DNA of 45,455 nt from Actinomycetes bacterium (lineage in GTDB: Bacteria; Actinomycetota; Acidimicrobiia; Acidimicrobiales; RAAP-2): positions 1 through 45,455 of the forward strand of contig JAJYPU010000006.1 of assembly GCA_021795095.1 (NCBI GenBank), in the 5' to 3' direction. Under the pieces are notes generated by a model. The model was not told where the DNA came from. It worked only from the letters and a program-made list of their open reading frames with translations, and did not search any database. Position 1 is the stretch's first letter. Each line of letters begins with the position of its first letter. Position numbers and translations under genes: made by a program. Below, in pieces: positions 7,959 through 15,453 of the stretch.

Positions 7959-8612
7959 TCAGTCGTTCAGTCGGCGGTTCACGTAGGCGTTCGCCTCCGC
8001 CCATCGCGCGTTGGCGATGAACTCCCCGAGCAGGACCGGGTCCTTGGTCGCGGGGTCGGACTCGACGCAGGACCGCGCGTCGACCCCAAAGACCGGGTAG
8101 TTCTGGACCACCTCGACCACGTTGGTCGCACTCAGCCCGCCCGAGACGATGATGGGGCGCGTCACATCGCCATCGGCGAAGATCGACAAGCAGTCCTCCA
8201 GCGCGTCTCGCTCATCTTGCTCGGGCATCGCGAAGTAGTCGACCAGGTGCTCGACGCCGTTGCGGATCGAGTCCCCCGGCCCCACCGAGCGAATGACCGT
8301 GTTCACGCGTTCTGAGACGTAGCGGATCTCCTCCATGGTCATGCGGCCGGTGAGCTGGGCGGCGTGCAGCCCCAGCCGGTTCGTCACGTCGACGATCCGT
8401 TGGGGCATCTCGTTGCGGAACGTGCCCACGGTGAACGTGCCCGCCGGCAACCGGTGGATGATGTCGCGCGCGTCGTCGCTGCCGATCCGTTGGGGGGTCG
8501 GACCGAAGTCGAAGGCCACCGCGTTGGCCCCGAGGCCGATCGACATCAGCGCGTCCTGCTCGGTCGTCACCCCCGAGACCATGATGAAGAGTTCTTCGAC
8601 GAACAGGCGCAC
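7959..8612 (-). CDS. divergent TrpF-like (phosphoribosylanthranilate isomerase fold) protein
   Basis: A 217-aa barrel protein resembling phosphoribosylanthranilate isomerase along its whole length: first strand FIMVSGVTTEQDAL, then GANAVAFDFGPTPQRI, HAAQLTGR, IIVSGGLSATNV and FGVDARSCVE. Odd points: TrpF has K-x-C-G-[IV]-T on strand one with Cys as general base; here it is Met11-Val-Ser13-Gly. The glycine-rich phosphate loop (GGTG) after the general-acid Asp is missing, QLHG has become QLTG, and SSGVE has become RSCVE. Catalysis of the standard Amadori isomerisation is therefore doubtful. The GTG start has a strong AGGAGG five bases upstream. It follows ygfZ by 36 bases and is probably cotranscribed. 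No other tryptophan gene is nearby. It could be a repurposed sugar-phosphate-binding protein or isomerase. Confidence 0.75.
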   Translation of the reverse strand: MRLFVEELFIMVSGVTTEQDALMSIGLGANAVAFDFGPTPQRIGSDDARDIIHRLPAGTFTVGTFRNEMPQRIVDVTNRLGLHAAQLTGRMTMEEIRYVSERVNTVIRSVGPGDSIRNGVEHLVDYFAMPEQDERDALEDCLSIFADGDVTRPIIVSGGLSATNVVEVVQNYPVFGVDARSCVESDPATKDPVLLGEFIANARWAEANAYVNRRLND

Positions 8613-8648
8613 CAGGACCTCCTAGGCGAACGCTAACGCACCGTCAGG

Positions 8649-9335
8649 TCACGCCCGCGCTTCAACGCTCACGGACGACGGAGGTGGCACCGTGAGTAGC
8701 GTCCGGTGCGCGAAGCCGAGCGCGAGGATCCCACCGTCGTCGCGCGCCGACGAGGTCACCCCCGACGGTCCCGCCGGACCCGCCGATCGCAGGAACTCGT
8801 CGATGGCCTCGATGGAGTCACCCCGGGCCCGCACGAGTCGCCAGGGCACGCTCGACGCGCGTGCGTCGAGTCGACCCACGAGCTCCTGACCGGTGAAGCA
8901 CCCCTTGGTAAAGGACACCGTTCGCGCCACGAAGCCAGAGCCGTAGGACTGGGCCACCAGGTGCGCGGCGAACTCCTCGGGGCCCGGCCACCCGTCTCGT
9001 ATCGCCGCCAATCGGTTCCGATAGGGTCCGGCGAGCTCACGGCGGCTCGTGATCGTCAGGCGCGCCCGGAGCCGGAACCGGTTGAGCCGCGCGAGCACCG
9101 CGTCGTGCGTCGCGTCGGGCACGATGAGTTCGAGCCCCGCTTCGACCGGCTCCAGCACGCCCGCACTCACGACCGTGCCGTCAGGGTCGAGCACCGCCGT
9201 CCAGCGCGGCCACGCGCCGTCTTCCTCGAGGTCCTGGCTCACCTGGGACTGCAAGAACGTGACCGCGTCCTCACCGACGACGCGCAGCGCACACCAGTCG
9301 TGGTCGCCCACCGTCGGGGCCGAGTCGTCCTGCAT
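8649..9335 (-). CDS. ygfZ: YgfZ/GcvT-fold folate-binding protein
   Basis: Tetrahydrofolate-dependent accessory protein for assembly or repair of iron-sulfur enzymes. Seen: a 228-aa GcvT-like fold with the diagnostic motif K-G-C-F-T-G-Q-E at residues 144-151, whose Cys is the hallmark of the family. The ATG at 9335 is preceded by TACTGT with seven bases between and no Shine-Dalgarno, so leaderless translation is likely; a longer frame upstream runs antisense to the 62-aa gene and was rejected. It is the first gene of a unit with the TrpF-like protein and is divergent from the small gene at 9384. Confidence 0.88.
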   Translation of the reverse strand: MQDDSAPTVGDHDWCALRVVGEDAVTFLQSQVSQDLEEDGAWPRWTAVLDPDGTVVSAGVLEPVEAGLELIVPDATHDAVLARLNRFRLRARLTITSRRELAGPYRNRLAAIRDGWPGPEEFAAHLVAQSYGSGFVARTVSFTKGCFTGQELVGRLDARASSVPWRLVRARGDSIEAIDEFLRSAGPAGPSGVTSSARDDGGILALGFAHRTLLTVPPPSSVSVEARA

Positions 9336-9341
9336 CGCCAC

Positions 9342-9348
9342 TACAGTA
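9342..9348. promoter_or_regulatory. overlapping divergent -10 elements (ygfZ and the 62-aa gene)
   Basis: The seven bases TACAGTA read as TACAGT on the plus strand (9342-9347) and TACTGT on the minus strand (9348-9343). The minus reading is seven bases before the ygfZ ATG; the plus reading would give about a 30-base leader for the gene at 9384. One symmetric element could thus drive both genes. Confidence 0.45.
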
Positions 9349-9383
9349 TGCGCCGAGCCGCGCGAGTGAACCGAAACGGACCG

Positions 9384-9572
9384 ATGACCGTACAGAGTGA
9401 ATTGAACACGATCACCTCGACCTTGGAGGAACTGGCGACTCGTCTCACCGCGCTCGTCGAGGTCGACGGCACCGCAGTCGACAGTGACGTCTACACCGAA
9501 CTGGTCGCAGCCGAGCGCGCGGTGACCACGCTGCTGCGCCGCCTCAACCGGGTCTCGCGCTCCATGCGCTGA
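9384..9572 (+). CDS. hypothetical 62-aa helical protein
   Basis: I do not recognise this small protein. Its sequence reads as two amphipathic helices: an N-terminal one (TITSTLEELATRLTAL), a short loop with VDGTAVDSD, and a second (YTELVAAERAVTTLLRRL) ending in a basic tail. Codon use matches its neighbours. ATG at 9384 has only a weak ribosome site (ACGGA); in-frame GTG at 9366 and ATG at 9348 lie upstream, but the latter would fall before the predicted transcription start. It lies between ygfZ (divergent) and mshD (same strand, 21 bases downstream). No signal peptide or metal motif is visible. Confidence 0.55.
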   Translation: MTVQSELNTITSTLEELATRLTALVEVDGTAVDSDVYTELVAAERAVTTLLRRLNRVSRSMR

Positions 9573-9581
9573 CCTCACCGG

Positions 9582-9587
9582 TAGCGT
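9582..9587 (+). promoter_or_regulatory. -10 element for leaderless mshD
   Basis: TAGCGT, preceded by ACCGG, is six bases before the ATG at 9594. No Shine-Dalgarno is present. It is the same hexamer and spacing as at fabD. Confidence 0.5.
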
Positions 9588-9593
9588 TGACCC

Positions 9594-10451
9594 ATGGCCA
9601 CGTGGTGTTCGACAAGTTCACTCACGGCCGAACAACGTCTTGAGGTCCTCGACCTGTTCAACCGTACCGAGAGTGAACTCGGCCGCGAGGCGATCGACGA
9701 GGGTCGGCGCCGCACCGTCGTGCACCGAGGGGTCGGCGAGCACTGGCTCGACCTCGATGGCGACCGCGTACGCCGCTACGCCCTGCTCACCCCGGGCGAA
9801 CCCGCGAGCGTCGAGATGTGCGGCGGCGGCGTCGATGAACGCCTGCTCGAGGCGATCCTGACGCGACACGAGACCGTGGACTGGTGGACACGCGGCGACG
9901 CCAACACGACCGGGGGGACCGTCGTGCGCACCCTCCAACTCCTTCGCGTGACCTTGCCCGTTCGCGTCAATCGCCCGACCATCGCCCTCGGCACGATTCG
10001 GGCCTTCGATCCCGAGCGTGACGCGATGGGGTGGCTCGCCCAGAACAACGCAGCCTTCGCCGACCACCCCGAACAGGGCGCCTGGACCGAGCGCCAGCTC
10101 GATGAGCGGCTGTCCGAGCCCTGGTTCGACCCGTCGGGCTTCTTCCTGCTCGAAATCGACGGCCGCCTCGCCGCTTCGTGCTGGACCAAGGTCCACGAGT
10201 TGCACCCCGATCGCTTCGGCGAGATCTACGTCATCGCCGTGCACCCGGACTTCCGGGGCCGTGGACTGGGGCGCATGATGGTGTTGCACGGTCTGGACGC
10301 CATCCGACGAAAGGGCGTTTCGAGCGCGACGCTCTTCGTGGACGAGTCCAACGTCGCGGCGCGTGCCCTCTATGAGTCCCTCGGCTTCACCCTGGAGCGA
10401 GAGGACTGCCTCGTACGCTTCAGTTCCACCCAATCTCGAACGCGGCGCTAG
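9594..10451 (+). CDS. mshD: mycothiol synthase
   Basis: Acetylates Cys-GlcN-Ins with acetyl-CoA, the last step of mycothiol synthesis. Seen: 285 aa with two tandem GNAT domains. The second is strongly MshD-like: NNAAFADHPEQGAWT, then EPWFDPSGFFLLE, SCWTKVHELHPDR, the acetyl-CoA loop RGRGLGRMM and ALYESLGF near the C-terminus. The N-terminal domain is degenerate, as usual in the family. The gene is probably leaderless (TAGCGT six bases before ATG). Its TAG stop overlaps the TAG stop of the convergent transporter gene through the shared palindrome CTAG. Mycothiol is restricted to Actinobacteria, which supports the host assignment. Confidence 0.92.
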   Translation: MATWCSTSSLTAEQRLEVLDLFNRTESELGREAIDEGRRRTVVHRGVGEHWLDLDGDRVRRYALLTPGEPASVEMCGGGVDERLLEAILTRHETVDWWTRGDANTTGGTVVRTLQLLRVTLPVRVNRPTIALGTIRAFDPERDAMGWLAQNNAAFADHPEQGAWTERQLDERLSEPWFDPSGFFLLEIDGRLAASCWTKVHELHPDRFGEIYVIAVHPDFRGRGLGRMMVLHGLDAIRRKGVSSATLFVDESNVAARALYESLGFTLEREDCLVRFSSTQSRTRR

Positions 10452-11146
10452 CCGCCGACGAGTCGGCCCACCCCGAAGGTCACCAGTGCGGCGAGTGCGG
10501 TGACGGCGACCTGACGCGAGGCCCAGGCGACCACGCCCTTGCGGGTGAACCAGCCGATCGAGCCCCCGACCGTCGCCGAACCAATCGCCCCGAAGAGGAT
10601 CGACCAGGGTACTTCGTTCCCACTCGCCGACCAAAGCCACGGCAGTAGTGGCACGAATGCGCCCACGGCGAAAGCGATGAGTGAGGAGATCGCGGCCGAG
10701 ATCGGCGAACCGGTCGCCGAGGGGTCGATGCCGAGCTCCTCGCGCGTGTGCGTGCGCAGGGCGAGGTCGGGGTCACGCATGAGGTCGATCGAGAGCCGCT
10801 CGGCGAGCTCCATCTCGATGCCCCGGGCGACGAAAATGTCGCGCAACTCGGCCTGCTCGGCCGCGGGGCTCGACTCGATCGAACGCCGTTCCACGTCGAT
10901 CTCGTACTCGAGCAACTCCTTCTGGGCGCGCATCGAGAGGTACTCACCCGAGGCCATCGAGAACCCGCCGGCGACGAGTCCGGCGAGTCCCGCGAGACGC
11001 ACCACGTCGTGTCCGGGATTCGCCCCTGCGAATCCGAGAATCAGTGACACGTTGGTCACCAACCCGTCGCTCACCCCGAAGATCCCCGCTCGAACCCAGC
11101 CGCCCGAGATCTGACGGTGCTCCTCTTCGTGTACGCCTGGTTCCAT
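10448..11146 (-). CDS. VIT/CCC1-family Fe2+/Mn2+ transporter
   Basis: Integral membrane protein of the vacuolar iron transporter family, which moves Fe2+ or Mn2+ across membranes. Seen: the signature GIFGVSDGLVTNVSLILGF in the first membrane segment, a second segment (LAGLVAGGFSMASGEYLS), a hydrophilic acidic metal-binding helical region (about residues 75-140, many Glu), then three C-terminal membrane segments. The protein is 232 aa from the ATG at 11146; GTG at 11152 is two codons earlier but would lie ahead of the predicted leaderless start point set by TACACT. Its stop shares CTAG with mshD. Whether it exports or stores metal cannot be told from sequence. Confidence 0.88.
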   Translation of the reverse strand: MEPGVHEEEHRQISGGWVRAGIFGVSDGLVTNVSLILGFAGANPGHDVVRLAGLAGLVAGGFSMASGEYLSMRAQKELLEYEIDVERRSIESSPAAEQAELRDIFVARGIEMELAERLSIDLMRDPDLALRTHTREELGIDPSATGSPISAAISSLIAFAVGAFVPLLPWLWSASGNEVPWSILFGAIGSATVGGSIGWFTRKGVVAWASRQVAVTALAALVTFGVGRLVGG

Positions 11147-11152
11147 GCCCAC

Positions 11153-11158
11153 AGTGTA
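11153..11158 (-). promoter_or_regulatory. -10 element for the leaderless VIT-family gene
   Basis: On the minus strand TACACT is followed by six bases and then the ATG at 11146. This favours that ATG over the GTG at 11152. Confidence 0.5.
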
Positions 11159-11198
11159 CGAGGCGATGGTTAACGGCTCCTGACAAGGACCCCGCGGA

Positions 11199-11204
11199 TA
11201 GGCT
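11199..11204 (+). promoter_or_regulatory. possible -10 element for maoC-menG-menF
   Basis: TAGGCT would start transcription near 11211, just at the GGGAGG ribosome site (11210-11215) of maoC, giving a very short leader. No clear -35 is seen. Confidence 0.35.
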
Positions 11205-11220
11205 CTTACGGGAGGTTGCG

Positions 11221-11676
11221 ATGACGACGAGCGTGGCGGGCATTGAGGAGCTGGCGACGATGGTGGGCCAGCACCTCGGCTATTCGGAGTTCCAGACGGT
11301 CACTCAGGAGCAGGTCAACCTCTTTGCGGCCGCGACGGGTGACCACCAGTGGATCCACGAAGACGTCGAGCGAGCTAAACAGGGGCCCTTCGGCGGCACG
11401 ATCGCCCACGGCTACCTCACCCTCTCGCTGTTGCCAGTGCTGCTCAGCGGCGTGTTGCGCGTAGACGGTGTGACGATGGGCGTCAACTACGGCGCTAACA
11501 AGGTGCGCTTCACCAACCCGGTGCCGGTCGGCTCGTCGATTCGCGCCGGCGCCACCTTGGCCTCCGTCGAGCCTTTTGAGGGCGGGGCCACCGTCGCGCT
11601 CGACACCGTGATCGAGATCCGCGACCAGACCAAGCCCGCCTGCATCGCCCAGGTCATCTACCGGTACTACCGCTGA
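11221..11676 (+). CDS. MaoC-family (R)-enoyl-CoA hydratase/dehydratase
   Basis: Single hot-dog domain protein of the hydratase-2 type. Seen: 151 aa with the catalytic Asp/His segment (ATGDHQWIHEDVERA) followed by GPFGGTIAHGYLTLSLLP, the hydratase-2 signature, and the MGVNYGANKVRF strand. ATG at 11221 has GGGAGG five bases upstream; a longer upstream frame runs through the VIT gene and was rejected. It is two bases from menG and forms a unit with menG and menF. Family members hydrate enoyl-CoA or enoyl-thioesters; a role linked to menaquinone or lipid metabolism is suggested only by the operon. The true substrate cannot be read from sequence. Confidence 0.88.
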   Translation: MTTSVAGIEELATMVGQHLGYSEFQTVTQEQVNLFAAATGDHQWIHEDVERAKQGPFGGTIAHGYLTLSLLPVLLSGVLRVDGVTMGVNYGANKVRFTNPVPVGSSIRAGATLASVEPFEGGATVALDTVIEIRDQTKPACIAQVIYRYYR

Positions 11677-11678
11677 CC

Positions 11679-12371
11679 GTGGACCCCAACCGGTTGCCGC
11701 AGGGCAACGAGAAGACCCGCCAGGTACGCGCGATGTTCGACGCGATCGCCGGACGCTACGAGCTCGTGAACCACCTCATGACCTTCGGCCTCGACGCGCG
11801 GTGGCGCCGACGCGCCGTGCGCGACCTACGGCTCCCTCCGGCGAGCCTCATCCTCGACATCGCCGCGGGGACCGGTGACTTCACCCGTGAGCTCGAGCGC
11901 CAGGGCCATCGCGCCGTGGCGACCGACCTCAGCTTCGGCATGCTGAGCGCCGGCAGCGGCATGAAGGTGCGCGTCCAGGCCAACGCCGCCGAGCTGCCCT
12001 TCGCCGCGGGCGTCTTCGACGGGGTGACCTGTGGGTACGCGCTGCGCAACTTCACCGACCTGCGCGCCACGCTCGTCGAAATGGGCCGCGTCGTGCGTCC
12101 CGGGGGGCGGATCTCGCTGCTCGAGGTCGCCGAGCCGAGTAGCGCGCTGCTGCGCACTGGGTTTCGGATCTGGTTCCGCGGGGTGGTGCCCCTCGTCGGC
12201 TCGCTCGTCTCAGACCGCAACGCCTATCACTACCTGCCCAAGTCGACGGCGTACCTGCCCCCGACCTCCGAGCTGGTCGCCATGTTGCGCGACGCCGGCT
12301 TCAGTGCCGTCAACCACCGGTTCGTGATGGGAGGGTTGAGCCAACAGTTCCTCGCCACGAGGTCGGCGTGA
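11679..12371 (+). CDS. menG: demethylmenaquinone methyltransferase
   Basis: SAM-dependent C-methylation of demethylmenaquinone, the last step to menaquinone (UbiE/MenG family). Seen: the N-terminal signature FDAIAGRYELVNHLMTFGLD, SAM motif I DIAAGTGDF, and the family motif VTCGYALRNFTDL, followed by RPGGRISLLEV. At 230 aa it is of family length. GTG start two bases after the maoC stop; its TGA overlaps the GTG of menF (GTGA). Adjacency to menF makes a menaquinone role, not ubiquinone, much more likely. Confidence 0.93.
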   Translation: MDPNRLPQGNEKTRQVRAMFDAIAGRYELVNHLMTFGLDARWRRRAVRDLRLPPASLILDIAAGTGDFTRELERQGHRAVATDLSFGMLSAGSGMKVRVQANAAELPFAAGVFDGVTCGYALRNFTDLRATLVEMGRVVRPGGRISLLEVAEPSSALLRTGFRIWFRGVVPLVGSLVSDRNAYHYLPKSTAYLPPTSELVAMLRDAGFSAVNHRFVMGGLSQQFLATRSA

Positions 12372-13606
12372 AGTTCCGCCGTACCCGAATCCCCGCCCAG
12401 TCGACCCAGGTGCTGCGAGCGCTCAGCGCGCGCAGCGGCTGGCTCGTCGAGTCCCCCGACGTGCTGCGTTGCGGCTTCGGTGGTGCCGTCGATGAGATCT
12501 CCCTCGCCTCGGGCGTGGATGGGCGCACCGTGGTGTCCCTCTTCGCGGGACACGAGCTGACCGGCGACGACGGACCGGTCGGATCGGGCATCGTCGCCTT
12601 CGCGAGCCTGCCCTTTGATCGCGACGAGCCCGGCCAGCTCGTGATCCCACGCTTCACCATCACCCAGGACCGCGCTGGCGCCGCGTGGCTGAGCGAGCGC
12701 GTGGGCTCACCGGCCTGGTCGCCGCTGCTCGACGAGGTGTCCCTGCCGACCCAGGAGCCTCAGTCGATCCGCTCGGTCTCCTATCAGCCGACGCCCGAGG
12801 AGTACGCGCACCAGGTCGCCCTCGCCGTCGAGATCCTACGCCGCAAGGAGCTTGACAAGGTCGTGCTCGCGCGCGCGGTCGCCGGGACCGTGCCCGAACC
12901 CATCGACCCCGCGGCGATCGCCCAGCGCCTGCGCACCCGCGAGCCGTACTGCACCATCTACAGCCTCCCGTTGCCCGACGGCCGGCGATTCGTCGGCGCG
13001 AGCCCCGAGCTGCTCGCGCGGCGCACCGGCGCGTCCATCCAGCTGCACCCCCTGGCGGGCACCATCGCCCTGCCCGCCAACGTCGCGCCCGACGACTACG
13101 AGAACTGGTTGCTCGGCAGCACCAAGAACCTCCACGAGCACGAGCTGCTCGTGGACGACCTCGTCGGGCGGCTGCGCGACGACTACGAGGACCTCATCGC
13201 TGACGCGTCACCGTCCATCGTGGCGTTGCGCACAGTGGCCCACCTCGGCACGTGGATCAATGGTGTCCACCACGGTGCTGACGCGGCGCCCGACGCTCTG
13301 GCGATCCTTCGCCTGCTCCATCCCACCGCCGCGGTTGGCGGGATCCCCCGCGAACCCGCCACAGCCCTCATCACCCGGCTCGAGCCGCACGCCCGCGGTC
13401 ACTACGCCGGGCCGGTCGGCTGGCTCGACGCCGAGGGTGACGGCGAGTGGTGGATCGGGATCCGCGGGGTCATAGTGGGCGCCACGAACTTCGAGGCCTG
13501 GGCCGGGGCGGGGATCGTGAGTGAGTCAGACCCCATCGCCGAGCGCGAGGAGACGCGCGACAAGCTGGCGAGCGTCCTGTCCTCGGTGCTAGCCGACCGG
13601 GTGTGA
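12368..13606 (+). CDS. menF: isochorismate synthase
   Basis: Converts chorismate to isochorismate, the first committed step of menaquinone synthesis. Seen: a 412-aa protein with a chorismate-binding domain in the C-terminal two thirds: LDKVVLARAV, FVGASPELLARRTG, HPLAGTIALP, KNLHEHELLVDDL and HPTAAVGGIPREPA, ending with a typical AGIVSESDP-x-E-R-E-E-T segment. It has no glutamine amidotransferase partner, as expected. The close homologues trpE and pabB are less likely because of the menG neighbour, but siderophore-type isochorismate synthases share these motifs. GTG start overlapping the menG stop. Its 3' end overlaps the convergent mannosyltransferase gene by 18 bases. Confidence 0.9.
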   Translation: MKFRRTRIPAQSTQVLRALSARSGWLVESPDVLRCGFGGAVDEISLASGVDGRTVVSLFAGHELTGDDGPVGSGIVAFASLPFDRDEPGQLVIPRFTITQDRAGAAWLSERVGSPAWSPLLDEVSLPTQEPQSIRSVSYQPTPEEYAHQVALAVEILRRKELDKVVLARAVAGTVPEPIDPAAIAQRLRTREPYCTIYSLPLPDGRRFVGASPELLARRTGASIQLHPLAGTIALPANVAPDDYENWLLGSTKNLHEHELLVDDLVGRLRDDYEDLIADASPSIVALRTVAHLGTWINGVHHGADAAPDALAILRLLHPTAAVGGIPREPATALITRLEPHARGHYAGPVGWLDAEGDGEWWIGIRGVIVGATNFEAWAGAGIVSESDPIAEREETRDKLASVLSSVLADRV

Positions 13607-14320
13607 GCGCTTTCTCGCGAAGGGTCGCTCGACGGCCCACTTGGTGACGAGCCACAGCGCCTCGACGACGATCGCGCTCGACATCTTGGACTCGCCGCGG
13701 GTGCGGTCCGTGAAGGAGATCGGCACCTCGATGATCGAGGCGCCGGCGCGCCGGGCCCGGAAGGTCATCTCGATCTGGAAGCCGTAGCCGTCGGCGGTGA
13801 CGCTCGTGTAGTCGATCAGTCGTAGTGCCCGGTCCGAGTAGATGCGATACCCCGCCGTCGAGTCCTTCACGCCGAGACCGAGCATGATCGAGGCGTACTG
13901 GTTCCCCCCGCGCGACAGGAGCAGGCGCAACATCGACCACTTGGGGATCGACCCGCCGCGCACGTAGCGCGAACCGATGACGACGTCGTGGTCGGCCGCC
14001 GCGGCGAGCAACGTCGGCAGTGCGCCGGGGTCGTGGGAGAAGTCGCAGTCGATCTCGACGAAGTGGTCGTAGCCCCGCTCGAGCCCCCAGGAGAACCCCG
14101 CCCGGTACGCCCCGCCGAGGCCGCTCTTGGCCGCGCGTTCGAGCACCGAGATCGAACCCAGTTCGCCCGCGAGCTCGCGGGCCCGCCCCGCGGTCCCGTC
14201 GGGGCTCCCGTCGTCGACGACCAGGATCGACGACTCGGGCACGACGGCGCGCAGCGCGCGCAGCATCGGCTCGATGTTGAGGATTTCGTTGTAGGTCGGC
14301 AGTACGACGAGCGTGCGCAC
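13589..14320 (-). CDS. polyprenol-phosphate mannosyltransferase (DPM1/Ppm1-like)
   Basis: GT2 glycosyltransferase that makes polyprenyl-phosphate mannose, the lipid sugar donor for periplasmic mannosylation. Seen: LVVLPTYNEILNIEPML at the N-terminus, VDDGSPDGT, the DxD-type EIDCDFSHDPG with the SHDP typical of dolichol-phosphate mannose synthases, IGSRYVRGG and DSTAGYRIY. It is 243 aa, catalytic domain only, with no C-terminal membrane domain and no fused apolipoprotein acyltransferase. GTG start at 14320 with TAGAAT six bases upstream, so probably leaderless. It is divergent from a flippase-like membrane gene, which could belong to the same lipid-sugar pathway (inference). Confidence 0.87.
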   Translation of the reverse strand: MRTLVVLPTYNEILNIEPMLRALRAVVPESSILVVDDGSPDGTAGRARELAGELGSISVLERAAKSGLGGAYRAGFSWGLERGYDHFVEIDCDFSHDPGALPTLLAAAADHDVVIGSRYVRGGSIPKWSMLRLLLSRGGNQYASIMLGLGVKDSTAGYRIYSDRALRLIDYTSVTADGYGFQIEMTFRARRAGASIIEVPISFTDRTRGESKMSSAIVVEALWLVTKWAVERPFARKRSHPVG

Positions 14321-14326
14321 CGATCG

Positions 14327-14332
14327 ATTCTA
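14327..14332 (-). promoter_or_regulatory. -10 element for leaderless mannosyltransferase gene
   Basis: TAGAAT (minus strand), five of six matches to TATAAT, is six bases before the GTG at 14320. There is no ribosome site. Confidence 0.55.
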
Positions 14333-14394
14333 CTCGTGGCGCCATGGCGCGACGGTGGCCCCGGGTCCACCGCGGACGTGTAAGGCTGGTGGGG

Positions 14395-15453
14395 ATGTCG
14401 CCCGATACGCCGAAGCCCCGGTTCTCCGTACCCCGCGAGATCCGCATCACCGTCAGTATCGGGCTCATCGTCTTCGTCTTCGCGTACTTCGTCATCCCCC
14501 AGTTCGCCTCGGGGCGAGCGTCGCTGCACCTGCTCGCGACGATCAATCCCGTCCTCGTGGGAATCGCGGTCTTGTGCGAGATGGCCGCTATCTACTCCTA
14601 CGTCGAGCTGACGCGCACCGTGCTCTACCCCTATTCGCCCCATCGCTTTGACACCCTGCGCGTCAACCTCGCCGGGCTCGCGATCAGCCACGTCATTCCC
14701 GGTGGCACCGCTCCCGCCGGTGCACTCTCCTATCGCATCTTCAACCAGCTCGGCGTGCCCAAGGAGACCAACGCCTTCGGACTCGCGACCCAGGGCACCG
14801 GTTCGGCGGTCGTGCTCAACATCATCTTCTGGTGCGCACTCGTGGTATCAATCCCCCTGCGGGGGTTCAACCCCGCCTACGGCTTCGCCGCGCTGGCCGG
14901 GGTGTTCTTGCTACTCGCCTTCTTCGGCACGTTGGTCCTGCTCACCCGCGGCCAGCGCCACGCCGACAACTGGATGCGCGCCATCGTCGCCCACATCCCG
15001 CGCATCGATCCCGACAAGGTGTCGGACCTGCTCGTCAAGGTCGCCGACCGGATCACCGTCCTGATCAACAACCGGCGCACGCTCTGGTGGGCCTTCACGT
15101 GGGCGGGACTCAACTGGCTCTTAGACGCCGGCTGTCTGTGGGTCTTCATCTGGTCCTTCGGCCACATCATCTCACCCATCGACCTGCTCGTCGCCTACGG
15201 ACTTGCCAACGTCCTCGCCGCGATCCCTATCACCCCGGCCGGACTCGGCGTCGTCGAGGGTGTGCTCATCCCCACGCTGGTCGGCTTCGGGGTGCCCCAC
15301 AGCCAGGCGATCCTCGCGGTCCTCGCCTATCGCTTGATCAACTTCTGGATCCCGATCCCCATCGGTGGCGCGGCCTACGCGAGCCTCGAGTGGCGCAAGA
15401 CCCCACCTAATGGGTCGATAGTGCCCGGGCCCGGACCAACGCCCGCCGTTTAA
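14395..15453 (+). CDS. lysylphosphatidylglycerol-synthase-TM / flippase-like membrane protein
   Basis: Polytopic membrane protein of the PF03706-type family (UPF0104, also found as the flippase domain of MprF and in AglD-like proteins). Seen: 352 aa with about eight hydrophobic segments, the characteristic conserved stretch SHVIPGGTAPAGALSYR after the second or third segment, and the closing AAIPITPAGLGVVEG with RLINFWIPIPIGG. The ATG at 14395 follows GGTGGGG directly; TAAGGCT just upstream is an imperfect -10. An earlier ATG at 14344 gives an arginine-rich extension and was rejected. It lacks the lysyltransferase domain, so a lipid-transport role is more likely than lysyl-PG synthesis. The 3' end overlaps ppk by 47 bases. 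Confidence 0.82.
   Translation: MSPDTPKPRFSVPREIRITVSIGLIVFVFAYFVIPQFASGRASLHLLATINPVLVGIAVLCEMAAIYSYVELTRTVLYPYSPHRFDTLRVNLAGLAISHVIPGGTAPAGALSYRIFNQLGVPKETNAFGLATQGTGSAVVLNIIFWCALVVSIPLRGFNPAYGFAALAGVFLLLAFFGTLVLLTRGQRHADNWMRAIVAHIPRIDPDKVSDLLVKVADRITVLINNRRTLWWAFTWAGLNWLLDAGCLWVFIWSFGHIISPIDLLVAYGLANVLAAIPITPAGLGVVEGVLIPTLVGFGVPHSQAILAVLAYRLINFWIPIPIGGAAYASLEWRKTPPNGSIVPGPGPTPAV

Noticed and set aside
14344..14394. Earlier ATG for the flippase-like protein
   Set aside because: The added residues are Arg-rich and precede the conserved start of the family; the region is the divergent promoter gap.
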